64,000 nt of DNA from Phycobacter azelaicus (GCF_014884385.1 NZ_WKFH01000003.1:3628001-3692000); one strand, 5' to 3'; shown: positions 18,211 to 27,043, counted from the stretch's first letter. A program made the numbers and translations. The notes: generated by a model from the letters alone, not told the origin.

Positions 18211-18903
18211 ATGTTGCTGGATCACTTCAACTCTTTTACCGACTACCAGCCGGTGGACATGCTGTTGGATTTTTCCCTGTTTCAAAGCACGTCCCTGCTG
18301 ACCTCTTCCTTTGACGCAGAGCCTCTGCGTCCTCGCGAAGGCGGGTTCCTGCCCTCCACTCTGGTCGAGACAGACCGCGGCTTTGTGCAAGCCCGTGACG
18401 TCAAGCCTGGGGACATGATCTATACCTTCGATGGCGGCGCCCAAGAGGTCAAAGCCATCCGCCACGCGGTCCCGCGCTTGACCACGTTGATGCATGTGCC
18501 CGCCGGCGCGCTTGGCAATGACACCGATCTTCTGCTGCCCGCCGATCAGACCGTCGCACTTGAATTGGACGCAGCCGAGCGCCTGTTTGGTGTGCCACTG
18601 ATCACTGCAAAGCTGGTGCATCTGACAGGCTACAAGGGCATCACGGCCTCCGCGCCGGAAAGCATCGGCCGTATCCACATCACCTGCGAAGAAGAAGAAC
18701 TCATCTGGGCCGAAAGCGGCATGCTGGTTCTGTCCGGCGAAGGTGGCACGGACGGGGCATTTTGCGAATTGTCCCTGACCGAAGTGCGCCAGGTCCTGGC
18801 CAGCGAAGAAGGCCGCGCCCTGTCGCACACCGGCATGGGCCACGAAGACGCGCGCTACCCTGCCCCGTTTGACGAGATTTTTGCACCCGCGCTGGCGGCA
18901 TAG
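18211..18903 (+). CDS. Hint-domain protein, apparently degenerate
   Basis: A 230-residue protein with a hedgehog/intein (Hint_2-like) core: FLPSTLVETDRGFVQARDVKPGDMIYTFDGG is the start of the fold (residues 49-79) and LLLPADQTVALEL corresponds to the block that normally reads LVSPxHRxLV. The usual first Cys/Ser followed by Phe and the block histidine are replaced (Leu-Pro-Ser and Gln), so self-splicing or self-cleavage chemistry is doubtful. In rhodobacteria Hint_2 proteins are often secreted or surface-linked, but no signal peptide is seen here. It stands alone between terminators, between cvpA and purF. Compare the better-preserved copy at 46722-47732. Confidence 0.7.
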   Translation: MLLDHFNSFTDYQPVDMLLDFSLFQSTSLLTSSFDAEPLRPREGGFLPSTLVETDRGFVQARDVKPGDMIYTFDGGAQEVKAIRHAVPRLTTLMHVPAGALGNDTDLLLPADQTVALELDAAERLFGVPLITAKLVHLTGYKGITASAPESIGRIHITCEEEELIWAESGMLVLSGEGGTDGAFCELSLTEVRQVLASEEGRALSHTGMGHEDARYPAPFDEIFAPALAA

Positions 18904-18968
18904 TGAAAGATGACGGGATAACAGGCAAACCCGCATAGCGAGCAGCAGCAACTGGGTGTACAGCCCGA

Positions 18969-19001
18969 GGGGCACAAGGTCAAAGGACCGTGCCCCTTTT
19001 T
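18969..19001 (+). terminator. Rho-independent terminator after the Hint gene
   Basis: The stem GGGGCAC (18969-18975) / GTGCCCC (18990-18996) with inner AGGTC/GGACC pairing is followed by TTTTT. It lies 65 nt after the Hint gene stop. Confidence 0.8.
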
Positions 19002-19113
19002 CATGCGCGACAAATCCGCCTTTACCGATTGTAATGTGATCCTTTGATGACATCCCGGTTTTAAGGCACTATGTGAGGGCCATCACCCATTCCCGGATTC
19101 GGAGCCACACGCC

Positions 19114-20586
19114 TTGCCGATGCCGCAGATGCCCCCCGCCCATCCTTTTGACGACGACAAACTGCGCGAAGAGTGCGGCGTGTTCGGCGTCGTAGGCGTC
19201 AAGGACGCCGCAAATTTTGTTGCTCTCGGCCTGCACGCGCTGCAGCACCGCGGACAGGAAGCGGGCGGCATCGTCTCCCACGACCCTGTCGAAGGCTTCA
19301 ACAGCGTGCGCCGCTTTGGCTATGTGCGCGACAATTTCACCTCGCAGGATGTTATGGCCACGGTGCCCGGCCCATTGGCCATCGGCCATGTGCGCTATTC
19401 CACCGCCGGATCGAAAGGCCAGACAGCGATCCGGGATGTACAGCCATTCTTTGGCGAATTCGCAATGGGCGGCGCGGCCATTGCCCATAATGGCAATATA
19501 ACCAATGCCAACGCCCTGCGCCGCGAGCTGATCGAGCGCGGCTCGATCTTCCAAAGCTCATCGGACAGCGAATGCATCATTCATCTGATGGCCCGTTCCA
19601 TGGGCCGGTCGATCCCGGACCGCATGGAAGAAGCGCTGCGCAAGGTCGAAGGTGCCTTTTCGGTTGTCGCCATGACCCGCACCAAACTGATCGGTGTGCG
19701 CGATCCCCTGGGCGTACGCCCGCTGGTGCTCGGCAAGATTGGTGAGGGCTATGCGCTCAGCTCTGAAACCTGCGCGCTGGATATCATCGGCGCCGAATTT
19801 ATCCGTGAGATCGAACCCGGCGAGATGGTCGTGATCAACGACAAGGGCGTGGAAAGCCATTTCCCCTTCCGCCGCCAGCCTTCGAAGTTCTGCATCTTCG
19901 AACATGTCTATTTCTCGCGCCCCGATTCGATCCTTGGCGGCCGCTCGGTCTATGAAACCCGCGAAGCGATTGGGCGGGAACTTGCCAAGGAAAATCCGGT
20001 CGAGGCAGACCTCGTATGCCCGGTACCAGACAGCGGCACGCCCGCCGCCATCGGTTATTCGCTGGCGTCCGGCATTCCCTATGCGATGGGCATTATTCGC
20101 AACCAGTACATGGGCCGCACCTTCATCGAGCCGACCGAACAGATCCGCAACATGGGTGTACGCCTCAAGCTGAACGTCAACCGCGCCCTGATCGAAGGCA
20201 AGCGGGTGATCCTTGTGGACGACTCGGTTGTACGCGGCACGACGTCCCGTAAAATCAAGGAGATGATCCTGGATGCCGGCGCCAAGGAGGTGCATTTCCG
20301 CATTGCCTCTCCACCGACCGCCTGGCCCTGTTTCTATGGGGTGGACACGCCGGACCGCGACAAGCTGCTGGCCGCCACGATGACCGAAGAGCAAATGGCC
20401 GAACACCTGGCCGTCGATAGCCTCAAGTTCATCTCGCTCGATGGCCTGTACCGCGCGGTGGGTGAAAGCACAGGTCGCGATACAGCCTGCCCACAATACT
20501 GCGATGCCTGCTTCTCGGGTGAATATCCCGTGACCCCGTCGGATATGATCGAACGGGGGTTTGAAATGAAGGCCGCGGCAGAGTAA
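19114..20586 (+). CDS. purF: Amidophosphoribosyltransferase PurF
   Basis: A 490-residue enzyme making phosphoribosylamine from PRPP and glutamine, the first step of purine synthesis. The N-terminal nucleophile lies in REECGVFGVVGVKD, where Cys is exposed after propeptide cleavage, as in the Bacillus-type enzyme. The glutaminase domain shows HVRYSTAGSK and AHNGNITNA. The PRPP loop is VILVDDSVVRGTTSRK, and CPQYCDACFSGEYP is near the C-terminus. The TTG at 19114 sits 9 nt from GGAG (19101-19104); ATG at 19120 or 19129 would change only the propeptide. Confidence 0.95.
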   Translation: MPMPQMPPAHPFDDDKLREECGVFGVVGVKDAANFVALGLHALQHRGQEAGGIVSHDPVEGFNSVRRFGYVRDNFTSQDVMATVPGPLAIGHVRYSTAGSKGQTAIRDVQPFFGEFAMGGAAIAHNGNITNANALRRELIERGSIFQSSSDSECIIHLMARSMGRSIPDRMEEALRKVEGAFSVVAMTRTKLIGVRDPLGVRPLVLGKIGEGYALSSETCALDIIGAEFIREIEPGEMVVINDKGVESHFPFRRQPSKFCIFEHVYFSRPDSILGGRSVYETREAIGRELAKENPVEADLVCPVPDSGTPAAIGYSLASGIPYAMGIIRNQYMGRTFIEPTEQIRNMGVRLKLNVNRALIEGKRVILVDDSVVRGTTSRKIKEMILDAGAKEVHFRIASPPTAWPCFYGVDTPDRDKLLAATMTEEQMAEHLAVDSLKFISLDGLYRAVGESTGRDTACPQYCDACFSGEYPVTPSDMIERGFEMKAAAE

Positions 20587-20610
20587 GAGGACGCCAGGCA
20601 CAGTCAGGGA

Positions 20611-20645
20611 GGGCGCTGATCCGCGGGATCGGCGCCCTTTCCTTT
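20611..20645 (+). terminator. Terminator after purF
   Basis: The stem GGGCGC(T)GATCC / GGATC(G)GCGCCC around a GCG loop (20611-20637) is followed by TTTCCTTT. It starts 25 nt after the purF stop. Confidence 0.75.
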
Positions 20646-20681
20646 GGCTATCAAAACTCGATCACGACGAAAGGCCTTTCC

Positions 20682-21245
20682 TTGGACGCCCACCTTGCCC
20701 GAATGCTGACCTCTGCGCGCACCTGCCGCTGTTGTGGCGCCACCTTTGCACAACTGCTCAGCCTCAGCTGTGACAGGCCGGATTCCTGCCCGGACGATCT
20801 GGTGGTTCAGGACAATTCGGCCGTTCTGACGGACCGGGGCGACGTGCTGACCGAGGATTTCTGCCGCATCGGTGATCTGCGCTTTGTGCGCGCGGTCCTG
20901 GCGCTCCCGATTGAGGCCAGCCGCGGGGCCGAGTTCATCCTGGGCACCTGGGCCAGCCTCAGCGTGGACGATTTCGACGCCTATCTCGACCTGTTCGAGA
21001 TGCGCGAGATGGAAAGCCTCGGCAGCCGCCCTGCCTGGCTGGCCAATTCAATCCCGCCCGAAAGCGGCGCGCCGGTTGCCTGCATGCTGCATATGCGTCC
21101 CGAGGGGGAATATCCCGAACTGCAGGTCTCCGAACCCAATCACCCCCTGGCCCGCCTCCAGCAGAACGGCTTGCAACTGGAAGAGCTGCTGGAACTGCTC
21201 TATGCCTATGGGCACGACCTGCCGTCGCTGGTCTACGATGCCTAA
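20682..21245 (+). CDS. DUF2199 family protein
   Basis: A 187-residue protein of unknown function with the DUF2199 layout: an N-terminal CRCCGATFAQLLSLSCDRPD cysteine cluster, DLRFVRAVLALPIEASRGAEFILGTWASLSVDDFDAYLDLFE in the middle, and a C-terminal EPNHPLARLQQNG followed by a LEELLELLY helix. The cysteines could bind zinc. The start is a TTG at 20682; an ATG at 20703, seven codons later, is the alternative and leaves the domain intact. It is followed after 69 nt by an SDR gene on the same strand. Confidence 0.75.
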   Translation: MDAHLARMLTSARTCRCCGATFAQLLSLSCDRPDSCPDDLVVQDNSAVLTDRGDVLTEDFCRIGDLRFVRAVLALPIEASRGAEFILGTWASLSVDDFDAYLDLFEMREMESLGSRPAWLANSIPPESGAPVACMLHMRPEGEYPELQVSEPNHPLARLQQNGLQLEELLELLYAYGHDLPSLVYDA

Positions 21246-21314
21246 TCGCCGCAGGGGGCATCGCGCCCCGCTGCTCCTCTTGACCCTTCCGGCCAACGGC
21301 TCCAAAAGGCTGCC

Positions 21315-21965
21315 ATGACACAGAAACTCGCTCTTATCACCGGCGCATCGCGCGGCCTTGGCGCCGCCCTGGCAGAAGCGCTCGCCCCGACGCATCACAT
21401 CGTGGCCGTGGCCCGGACCACCGGCGCCTTGGAAGAGCTTGATGACCGGATCAAGGCAAAGGGCGGCAGCGCCACGCTTGCCCCCATGGACATCACCGTT
21501 CCGGAAGCCATGGCCACCCTGTGCCGCGGCATTCATGATCGCTGGGGGCAGCTTGATCTGTGGCTGCACACTGCGATTCACGCAGCCCCGCTGACCCCGG
21601 CCCCCTTTGTCGCAGCAAAGGATTGGGAAAAGTCGCTTGCCGTGAATGCAACCGCGACTTCGGTGCTGATCCCGTATGTGGCGCCCCTGCTTAATCAGTC
21701 TGGCCGGGCGGTGTTCTTTGATGATCCGCGCGCGGGTGAGAAGTTCTTCGGCATCTACGGCGCAACCAAAGCCGCGCAGATCTCTTTGGCGCGCAGCTGG
21801 CAAGCCGAAAGCGCCAAAACCGGCCCCGAAGTTCTGGTTCTGGAACCCAAACCGATGCCTACCGCCCTGCGCGCACGCTTTTACCCCGGCGAAGACCGCG
21901 AAAGCCTCACGCCCGTACAGGACGAGGCCGCGCGTCTGATGCCGCTGATCCTGGGCTCTCAATAG
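21315..21965 (+). CDS. SDR family protein with altered catalytic triad
   Basis: A 216-residue short-chain dehydrogenase/reductase-like protein. The cofactor motif LITGASRGLGAALAEAL (residues 7-23) and the MDITVPE element fit an NAD(P)-binding Rossmann fold. The YxxxK motif is present (IYGATKAAQ), but the catalytic serine expected about 13 residues before the tyrosine is absent (VFFDDPRAGEKFF), and the usual NAG after the fourth strand reads TAIHAAP. It may therefore bind cofactor without classical dehydrogenase activity. A 340-bp gap follows. Confidence 0.75.
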   Translation: MTQKLALITGASRGLGAALAEALAPTHHIVAVARTTGALEELDDRIKAKGGSATLAPMDITVPEAMATLCRGIHDRWGQLDLWLHTAIHAAPLTPAPFVAAKDWEKSLAVNATATSVLIPYVAPLLNQSGRAVFFDDPRAGEKFFGIYGATKAAQISLARSWQAESAKTGPEVLVLEPKPMPTALRARFYPGEDRESLTPVQDEAARLMPLILGSQ

Positions 21966-22305
21966 CCTCGACCTTCGCAGATCAGCAAGCCCGAAGCGCT
22001 GCGGCACCCTCTCTATCGCATCACAGATTCGCGGTTCGGCCTTGGGCCGGACGCCGCAAAGTTGGCGCGGCGCGGATGCACCATCGGGGGCCGTTGCCCC
22101 AGATCCGCACGCGTCATCCTGCCACGCCGAACTGCGCGGGGACATCCTTTGGATGCCCCCAAAGCACCTAAGGGTGGGCAGCTTAAAGCTGTGGCACCTA
22201 TGCCCCGCCAGCAAGATAGCAGAACGCCCGCCCGTGAAAGGCTTGCTCCAGTATTTTCAACGTCCTATTCAGATCAGAACACCAAATCGGTAGCCAGGGG
22301 GACCT
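21966..22305. other. Intergenic region before surE
   Basis: About 340 bp with no supported gene. A hairpin GGGGACATCC / GGATGCCCC (about 22138-22161, one bulge) and short stems such as GGGGCCGTTGCCCC (about 22086) are visible. It should hold the promoter for surE-pcm-nlpD. The surE ribosome binding site is AGGGGG at about 22297. Confidence 0.4.
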
Positions 22306-23091
22306 ATGCGCATTCTCGTGACCAATGACGACGGTATCAATGCACCGGGGCTTCTGGTTCTTGAAGCCATTGCCCGAGAGGTCGCAGGCCCGGAAGGGGA
22401 AGTCTGGACTGTGGCGCCCGCCTTTGAGCAATCTGGCGTTGCCCATTGCATCAGCTACACACGCCCCTCCATGCTGAGCCAGCTTGGCGAGCGGCGCTTT
22501 GCGACCGAAGGCTCTCCGGCGGACTGTGTCCTGGCCGGGGTGCATGTGGCGATGGAGGATGTGGTGCCCGACCTCGTCCTGTCAGGTATCAACAGGGGCA
22601 ATAACTCGGCTGAAAACGCGCTTTACTCGGGCACACTCGGCGGCGCCATGGAGGCCGCGCTGCAAGGCATTCCTGCCATGGCCCTGTCGCAGTACTATGG
22701 ACCTCACAATGCCAATCTCGACAACCCGTTCGAGGCGGCCGCGGAACATGGCGCCGCCTTGATCCGGGATATACTCAAGGCAAGCCCTCAGGACGCCGCC
22801 GGTGACTACCGGCTGTTCTACAACATCAATTTTCCGCCCGTTCCCGCCACCGCCGTCAAAGGCGCAAGGGCTGTTCCCCAAGGGCTTCGGGCCGGTCCGC
22901 GCTTTTCGGCAGAAGAGCAGCTTTCCCCCAACGGTCGGCGCTATGTCTGGATCAAAGGCGGCGATCAGCACGTACACACCGCGCCCGACACCGATGCTGC
23001 CGTCAATCTCGAAGGCTTCATCTCGGTCACGCCCATGCGCGCGGATCTGACCGCGCATGATGCGCTCCAGGCACTCAAGGTTCTTGAATGA
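22306..23091 (+). CDS. surE: 5'/3'-nucleotidase SurE
   Basis: A 261-residue metal-dependent nucleotidase acting on nucleoside monophosphates under stress. The metal site DD lies in [16 protein letters not shown] at the very start. [24 protein letters not shown] and [26 protein letters not shown] are all family landmarks. The gene overlaps pcm by 4 nt (ATGA), giving the classical surE-pcm-nlpD order known from gamma- and alphaproteobacteria. Confidence 0.96.
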   Translation: MRILVTNDDGINAPGLLVLEAIAREVAGPEGEVWTVAPAFEQSGVAHCISYTRPSMLSQLGERRFATEGSPADCVLAGVHVAMEDVVPDLVLSGINRGNNSAENALYSGTLGGAMEAALQGIPAMALSQYYGPHNANLDNPFEAAAEHGAALIRDILKASPQDAAGDYRLFYNINFPPVPATAVKGARAVPQGLRAGPRFSAEEQLSPNGRRYVWIKGGDQHVHTAPDTDAAVNLEGFISVTPMRADLTAHDALQALKVLE

Positions 23092-23735
23092 CAGGCCCTG
23101 ATCCCGAAACAAAGATGCAGTTCCTCTTTGCGCTGCGTTCGCGCGGGGTGACGGACGCGCAGGTTCTGGACGCAATGGAACAGATCGATCGCGGCCCTTT
23201 TGTGCGCGGCATCTTTGCTGATCGCGCCTATGAAGATACGCCCTTGCCAATCGCATGTGGCCAGACGATTTCCCAGCCTTCGGTCGTTGGGTTGATGACG
23301 CAAGCGCTGCAGGTCTCGCCCCGCGATACGGTGCTGGAGGTTGGCACGGGTTCGGGGTACCAGGCCGCGATCCTGTCGAAACTGGCGCGCCGCGTTTACA
23401 CGATTGATCGCCACGCCCGGCTGGTGCAGGAGGCACGTGGCCTTTTTGAGGCCCTGAGCCTGCCGAATGTCACCTCGCTTGTGGGCGATGGCAGCCACGG
23501 CCTGCCGGATCAGGCGCCCTTCGACCGTATCATCGTGACCGCCGCAGCCGAAGACCCGCCGGGCCCGCTTCTCGCCCAGCTCAAACCCGGCGGCATCATG
23601 GTGGTGCCCGTGGGCCAGTCGGATACCGTGCAAACCCTGATCCGGGTGCGTAAAACCGAGGCCGGGCTTGAGTATGATGAGTTGCGCCCTGTGCGCTTTG
23701 TTCCCCTGCTTGAGGGTTTGGGCAAAGATACATAG
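23088..23735 (+). CDS. pcm: Protein-L-isoaspartate O-methyltransferase
   Basis: A 215-residue repair methyltransferase that methylates isoaspartyl residues using SAM. Motifs include [23 protein letters not shown] (substrate-side GxxIS element), [16 protein letters not shown] (SAM motif I), YTIDRHARL and the late motif [14 protein letters not shown]. Length and position next to surE are typical. The start overlaps the surE stop. Confidence 0.95.
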   Translation: MTGPDPETKMQFLFALRSRGVTDAQVLDAMEQIDRGPFVRGIFADRAYEDTPLPIACGQTISQPSVVGLMTQALQVSPRDTVLEVGTGSGYQAAILSKLARRVYTIDRHARLVQEARGLFEALSLPNVTSLVGDGSHGLPDQAPFDRIIVTAAAEDPPGPLLAQLKPGGIMVVPVGQSDTVQTLIRVRKTEAGLEYDELRPVRFVPLLEGLGKDT

Positions 23736-23793
23736 ATGGAGCACCATGAAGACGGCAGACCGTGATCAAGAAACGTGTTTCCAGGAGAGCGAG

Positions 23794-24999
23794 ATGAACA
23801 AGACAGCCCCCATCCTGCCCCGCCGCGCGGCACGGCTTTTGACCCTGCTTCCCGCCGCAGCGCTGGTCGCGGCCTGTGATGGCCCACTGGACTATGACCT
23901 CAGAGGCCAGCTTGGAGGGTTCAGCACCGCCCCGGCGGCGCAGAGTGCCACGGCCGACCGGCCGATGCCGGATTCCCGCGGGCTGATCACCTATCCCTCC
24001 TACCAGGTTGCCGTGGCTCAGCGCGGCGACACAGTGGCGGATGTGGCCACACGAGTTGGCCTAACGCCCGGTGAGGTCGCGCGGTTCAACGGCATGGAGC
24101 CCAGCGACACCCTGCGTAAGGACGAGGTTCTGGCCCTGCCCCGACGCGCGCCCGATAGCCCCGCGCGCTCTGGAACCCCCGAGCCAGGCGGCGTTGATAT
24201 TGCTTCGCTGGCCGGTCAGGCCATTGACCGTTCGCCCAGTACCACGCCGAGCCCAGGATCGGTCACGACAACCACGTTGCAACCCACGGCACGCCCTGCT
24301 GACACGGTGCAGGTTCAGGACGGGCCTGAGCCGGTCCGCCACAAGGTCGTGCGCGGAGAAACCGCCTATACTATCTCCCGCCTCTATCAGGTCCCCGTGA
24401 GATCTCTGGCCGAATGGAACGGTCTGGGCAGCGATTTCGCGATCCGCGAGGGACAGTACCTTTTGATCCCCCTCAAGGATCAGCCCGCCCCAACAGCCAC
24501 AGCCGCAGTGACAGCACCCGGTGCAGGCAGCGCAACCCCGACGCCCCCAAGTGCCACCAAACCGCTGCCCACCGAAGAGGTGGCACCTGCCTCGGAAGGG
24601 GCCGGTCCATTGCCAACGGTAGAGGTTCCCGAACCCACCCGCAGCAGCGACGCGGCCTTGGCCTATCCGCTGCAGGGCAAGATCATCTCGACCTACTCCA
24701 AAGGCAGCAATGACGGGATCGATATTGCCGGCAAGCCCGGTCAGGAGGTGAAAGCCGCAGAGGCAGGAACGGTTGCCGTCATCACCAAGGATTCCAACAA
24801 CATCCCCATCCTGGTGATACGCCATTCCAAAGAGTTGCTGACCCTTTACATCAACGTCACAGACATCTCGGTCAAGAAGGGCGAGCGTGTCAAACGTGGG
24901 CAGCCCATTGCGAAGCTGCGCCCTGGGGATGACGCCTTTCTGCACTTTGAGGTGCGTTCCGGCACCGAGAGCCTGGACCCAATGGTCTATCTGAACTGA
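23794..24999 (+). CDS. NlpD-like lipoprotein: two LysM domains and a degenerate M23 domain
   Basis: A 401-residue predicted outer-membrane lipoprotein. A signal peptide ends in LVAAC (Cys about residue 28). LysM domains occupy about residues 70-115 (VAQRGDTVADVATRVGL) and 190-235 (HKVVRGETAYTISRLYQVP), with proline-rich linkers. The C-terminal LytM/M23 domain reads NDGIDIAGKPG where active enzymes have HxGIDI, and the second histidine motif is LYINVTD. The zinc ligands are thus mostly lost, as in E. coli NlpD and EnvC, which activate amidases instead of cutting peptidoglycan. AGGAG at 23783 fixes the ATG at 23794. Confidence 0.88.
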   Translation: MNKTAPILPRRAARLLTLLPAAALVAACDGPLDYDLRGQLGGFSTAPAAQSATADRPMPDSRGLITYPSYQVAVAQRGDTVADVATRVGLTPGEVARFNGMEPSDTLRKDEVLALPRRAPDSPARSGTPEPGGVDIASLAGQAIDRSPSTTPSPGSVTTTTLQPTARPADTVQVQDGPEPVRHKVVRGETAYTISRLYQVPVRSLAEWNGLGSDFAIREGQYLLIPLKDQPAPTATAAVTAPGAGSATPTPPSATKPLPTEEVAPASEGAGPLPTVEVPEPTRSSDAALAYPLQGKIISTYSKGSNDGIDIAGKPGQEVKAAEAGTVAVITKDSNNIPILVIRHSKELLTLYINVTDISVKKGERVKRGQPIAKLRPGDDAFLHFEVRSGTESLDPMVYLN

Positions 25000-25029
25000 C
25001 CGCTATCCTCAGACTGACAGACGGGGGGA

Positions 25030-25434
25030 TCACGTATCTGTATCGCCCGCATCCGGGCGATTACCTGCGAACCCTGTCATGCCGGGAAACTCCGGTAGCC
25101 AGCCCTCCCGGCGCTGCGCCCAAAGCTCATAGCTCGGCACCAACCCGCCCGTCGCATCCAGCGCGCCAAGATGCACCTCAACCTCGCCATCGCTGCGGGC
25201 AAACACAGAAGAGCCACAGCGCGGGCAGAAATGGCGCCCCTTGTAAGACCCCGTGTCTCCGGTGACCGTGACCACCCCGTCAGAGAATACGGCGGCGGCA
25301 TAAAACAGCGCGCCATGGTGCTTGCGGCAGTCAAGACAGTGGCAAATCCCCACCCGCAGCGGCGTACCATGGGCCAAAAGCCGCACCGCGCCGCACAGGC
25401 ATCCACCCTGATATCTGTCCTCGCGCGCTTTCAT
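25030..25434 (-). CDS. GFA family zinc protein
   Basis: A 134-residue protein of the glutathione-dependent formaldehyde-activating (GFA/CENP-V) fold. The zinc-binding cysteines are seen as GGCLCGAVR, CHCLDCRKHHG and FCPRCGS. GALFYAAAVFSD and a C-terminal SYELWAQRREGWLPEF are typical. Family members are mostly uncharacterised, so a role in formaldehyde metabolism should not be assumed. It lies 3 nt downstream of the DUF815 ATPase gene, probably on one transcript, and convergent with the nlpD-like gene. Confidence 0.85.
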   Translation of the reverse strand: MKAREDRYQGGCLCGAVRLLAHGTPLRVGICHCLDCRKHHGALFYAAAVFSDGVVTVTGDTGSYKGRHFCPRCGSSVFARSDGEVEVHLGALDATGGLVPSYELWAQRREGWLPEFPGMTGFAGNRPDAGDTDT

Positions 25435-25437
25435 GCC

Positions 25438-26292
25438 TCAGCGCAGCGATACGCCGTGCCGTCCGGCCAGATCGGTGAAATACTGCCACGCCACCCGGCC
25501 CGAGCGCGCGCCGCGGGTTGCCTGCCATTCCACCGCTTCGGCGCGCAGCACCTCCGGGTCGACCTTGATTCCATAGGCGGCGCAGTAACCGTCGATCATC
25601 GACAGGAATTCATCCTGATCGCAAGGATGGAAGCCCAGCCACAGCCCAAAACGGTCAGAGAGCGAAACCTTCTCCTCCACCGCTTCGGAGGGGTTGATCG
25701 CGCTGGAGCGTTCGTTCTCGATCATGTCCCGTGGCATCAGGTGGCGCCGGTTGGAGGTCGCATAGAACACCACATTCTCGGGCCGCCCCTCGATGCCGCC
25801 ATCCAGTACCGCCTTCAGGCTCTTGTAGTGCTGATCATCATGGCTGAAAGACAGGTCATCGCAAAACAGGATGAACCGCTTGGAAGAGGCGCGCAAATGG
25901 TTCAGCAGCCGCGCCACAGATGGCAGATCCTCACGCTGCAGCTCTACCAGTTTCAGGTCGGGGTGATCGCCAACGAGTTTGCCGTGCACCGCCTTGACGA
26001 GGCTCGACTTGCCCATCCCCCGTGCGCCCCACAGGAGAGCATTGTTGGCCGCAGCCCCTTCGGCAAACCGGCGGGTGTTTTCAAGCAGTGTATCGCGCGA
26101 GCGGTCGATGCCAACCAGAAGCTCCAGATCAACCCGGCTCACCGCTTCGACCGGCGCGAGGCGGTCTGGAGAGACATGCCAGACAAAGGCAGGGGCCGCA
26201 TCAAAATCCGGCGCCTCAAGCGGTGCTGGCGACATCCGCTCCAAAGCTTCAGCAATGCGGTTCAATGCCTCGTCACTCATTGGCACTTTCAT
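25438..26292 (-). CDS. DUF815 family ATP-binding protein
   Basis: A 284-residue P-loop ATPase of the DUF815 family. Walker A is LLWGARGMGKSSLVKAV (about residues 88-104), Walker B FILFCDDLSF, and sensor 1 VVFYATSNRRHL. It is followed by DMIENERSSAINPSEAVEEKVSLSDRFGLWLGF, which is distinctive for the family. Physiological role unknown. The ATG at 26292 has GGAGGAG immediately upstream; an internal ATG at 26280 is possible. It lies downstream of the cox operon but is separated from it by a strong hairpin. Confidence 0.88.
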   Translation of the reverse strand: MKVPMSDEALNRIAEALERMSPAPLEAPDFDAAPAFVWHVSPDRLAPVEAVSRVDLELLVGIDRSRDTLLENTRRFAEGAAANNALLWGARGMGKSSLVKAVHGKLVGDHPDLKLVELQREDLPSVARLLNHLRASSKRFILFCDDLSFSHDDQHYKSLKAVLDGGIEGRPENVVFYATSNRRHLMPRDMIENERSSAINPSEAVEEKVSLSDRFGLWLGFHPCDQDEFLSMIDGYCAAYGIKVDPEVLRAEAVEWQATRGARSGRVAWQYFTDLAGRHGVSLR

Positions 26293-26384
26293 CGGCTCCT
26301 CCATCCATTTCAGGGCTGTGACAAAGCACGTTCCGCCCCTCTCAACAAGAGGGCAACAACGCGCATGTCTTTGCTCAAGATGGT

Positions 26385-26418
26385 GAACGGGGGCGACACA
26401 TGCGCGCCGCCCCCGTTC
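26385..26418 (-). terminator. Strong hairpin ending the cox operon
   Basis: A perfect 11-bp stem GAACGGGGGCG (26385-26395) / CGCCCCCGTTC (26408-26418) encloses 12 nt. It lies 49 nt beyond the coxG stop and 93 nt before the DUF815 start, both on the minus strand. There is no long T-tract, so it may be a Rho-assisted terminator or a 3'-end stabiliser. Confidence 0.6.
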
Positions 26419-26466
26419 TTCTCTCGGTTCTGTGAGTAAGTGCCGCCTAAAGGTCCTCAATCATCC

Positions 26467-26919
26467 TTAGGCTGCTTGGGCCTGTTCCATCTCTTCGGAG
26501 AAGCTCTTGAAGAATTTGGCGGCCAGTTTCTTGGCGGTACTCTGGATCAGGCGGCTACCAAGCTGCGCCAGCTTGCCGCCGATATCGGCCTTGGCGGTAT
26601 AGGACAGCAGCGTGCCGCCGTCCTGTTCGGTCAGCACCACCTCGGCGCCGCCCTTGGCAAAGCCCGCCGCGCCGCCATTGCCCTGACCTTCGAGCGAGAA
26701 GCGCTCGGGCGGGGCATCGGGCGACAGGGTCACCTGCCCAGAGAACTTTGCCTTTACCGGGCCGATTTTCAGGACGACCTTGGCTTCCAGCTCGGTGTCC
26801 GAATGTTTGATCAGCTCTTCGCAGCCGGGGATTGCCTTTTGCAGCACCTCCGGATCGTTGAGGGCCGCATAGACCTCGTCGCGCGGGGCGTTAATGAAGA
26901 TTTCGTCGCTCAGTTCCAT
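26467..26919 (-). CDS. coxG: CoxG, carbon monoxide dehydrogenase subunit G (SRPBCC fold)
   Basis: A 150-residue START/SRPBCC protein. In Oligotropha CoxG is needed to recruit CO dehydrogenase to the cytoplasmic membrane. Family features are MELSDEIFINAPRDEVYAALNDPEVLQKAIPGCEEL at the N-terminus, KVVLKIGPVKAKFSG and a hydrophobic SYTAKADIGGKLAQLGSRLI near the end. The ATG at 26919 begins the conserved domain, with upstream GGAAGGAAA acting as ribosome binding site. It is the last gene of the cox operon, 13 nt after the small ORF. Confidence 0.92.
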   Translation of the reverse strand: MELSDEIFINAPRDEVYAALNDPEVLQKAIPGCEELIKHSDTELEAKVVLKIGPVKAKFSGQVTLSPDAPPERFSLEGQGNGGAAGFAKGGAEVVLTEQDGGTLLSYTAKADIGGKLAQLGSRLIQSTAKKLAAKFFKSFSEEMEQAQAA

Positions 26920-26932
26920 GTGGGGTTTCCTT

Positions 26933-27043
26933 CTAGCAACAGGGAAATTTGACGGTGGCCAGAACCTTGGCCTGCTCGTCACTCAATTCGGGGAAAAACC
27001 GCCGCCACAGGCTGCGGGTCAGGCGCAGGGTCAGATCAGCCAT
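26933..27043 (-). CDS. Small 36-aa ORF between coxF and coxG
   Basis: A 36-residue reading frame, MADLTLRLTRSLWRR... ending in FPCC. Support: a perfect GGGGAGG box 7 nt before the ATG at 27043, an 8-nt overlap with the coxF stop (ATGGCTGA) of the kind seen in coupled genes, and a stop 13 nt before coxG. It is basic and amphipathic in its first half and ends with a Cys-Cys pair. I do not recognise a family. It fills the coxF-coxG gap almost exactly, which supports its being real; a function in CO dehydrogenase assembly would be a guess. Confidence 0.6.
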   Translation of the reverse strand: MADLTLRLTRSLWRRFFPELSDEQAKVLATVKFPCC

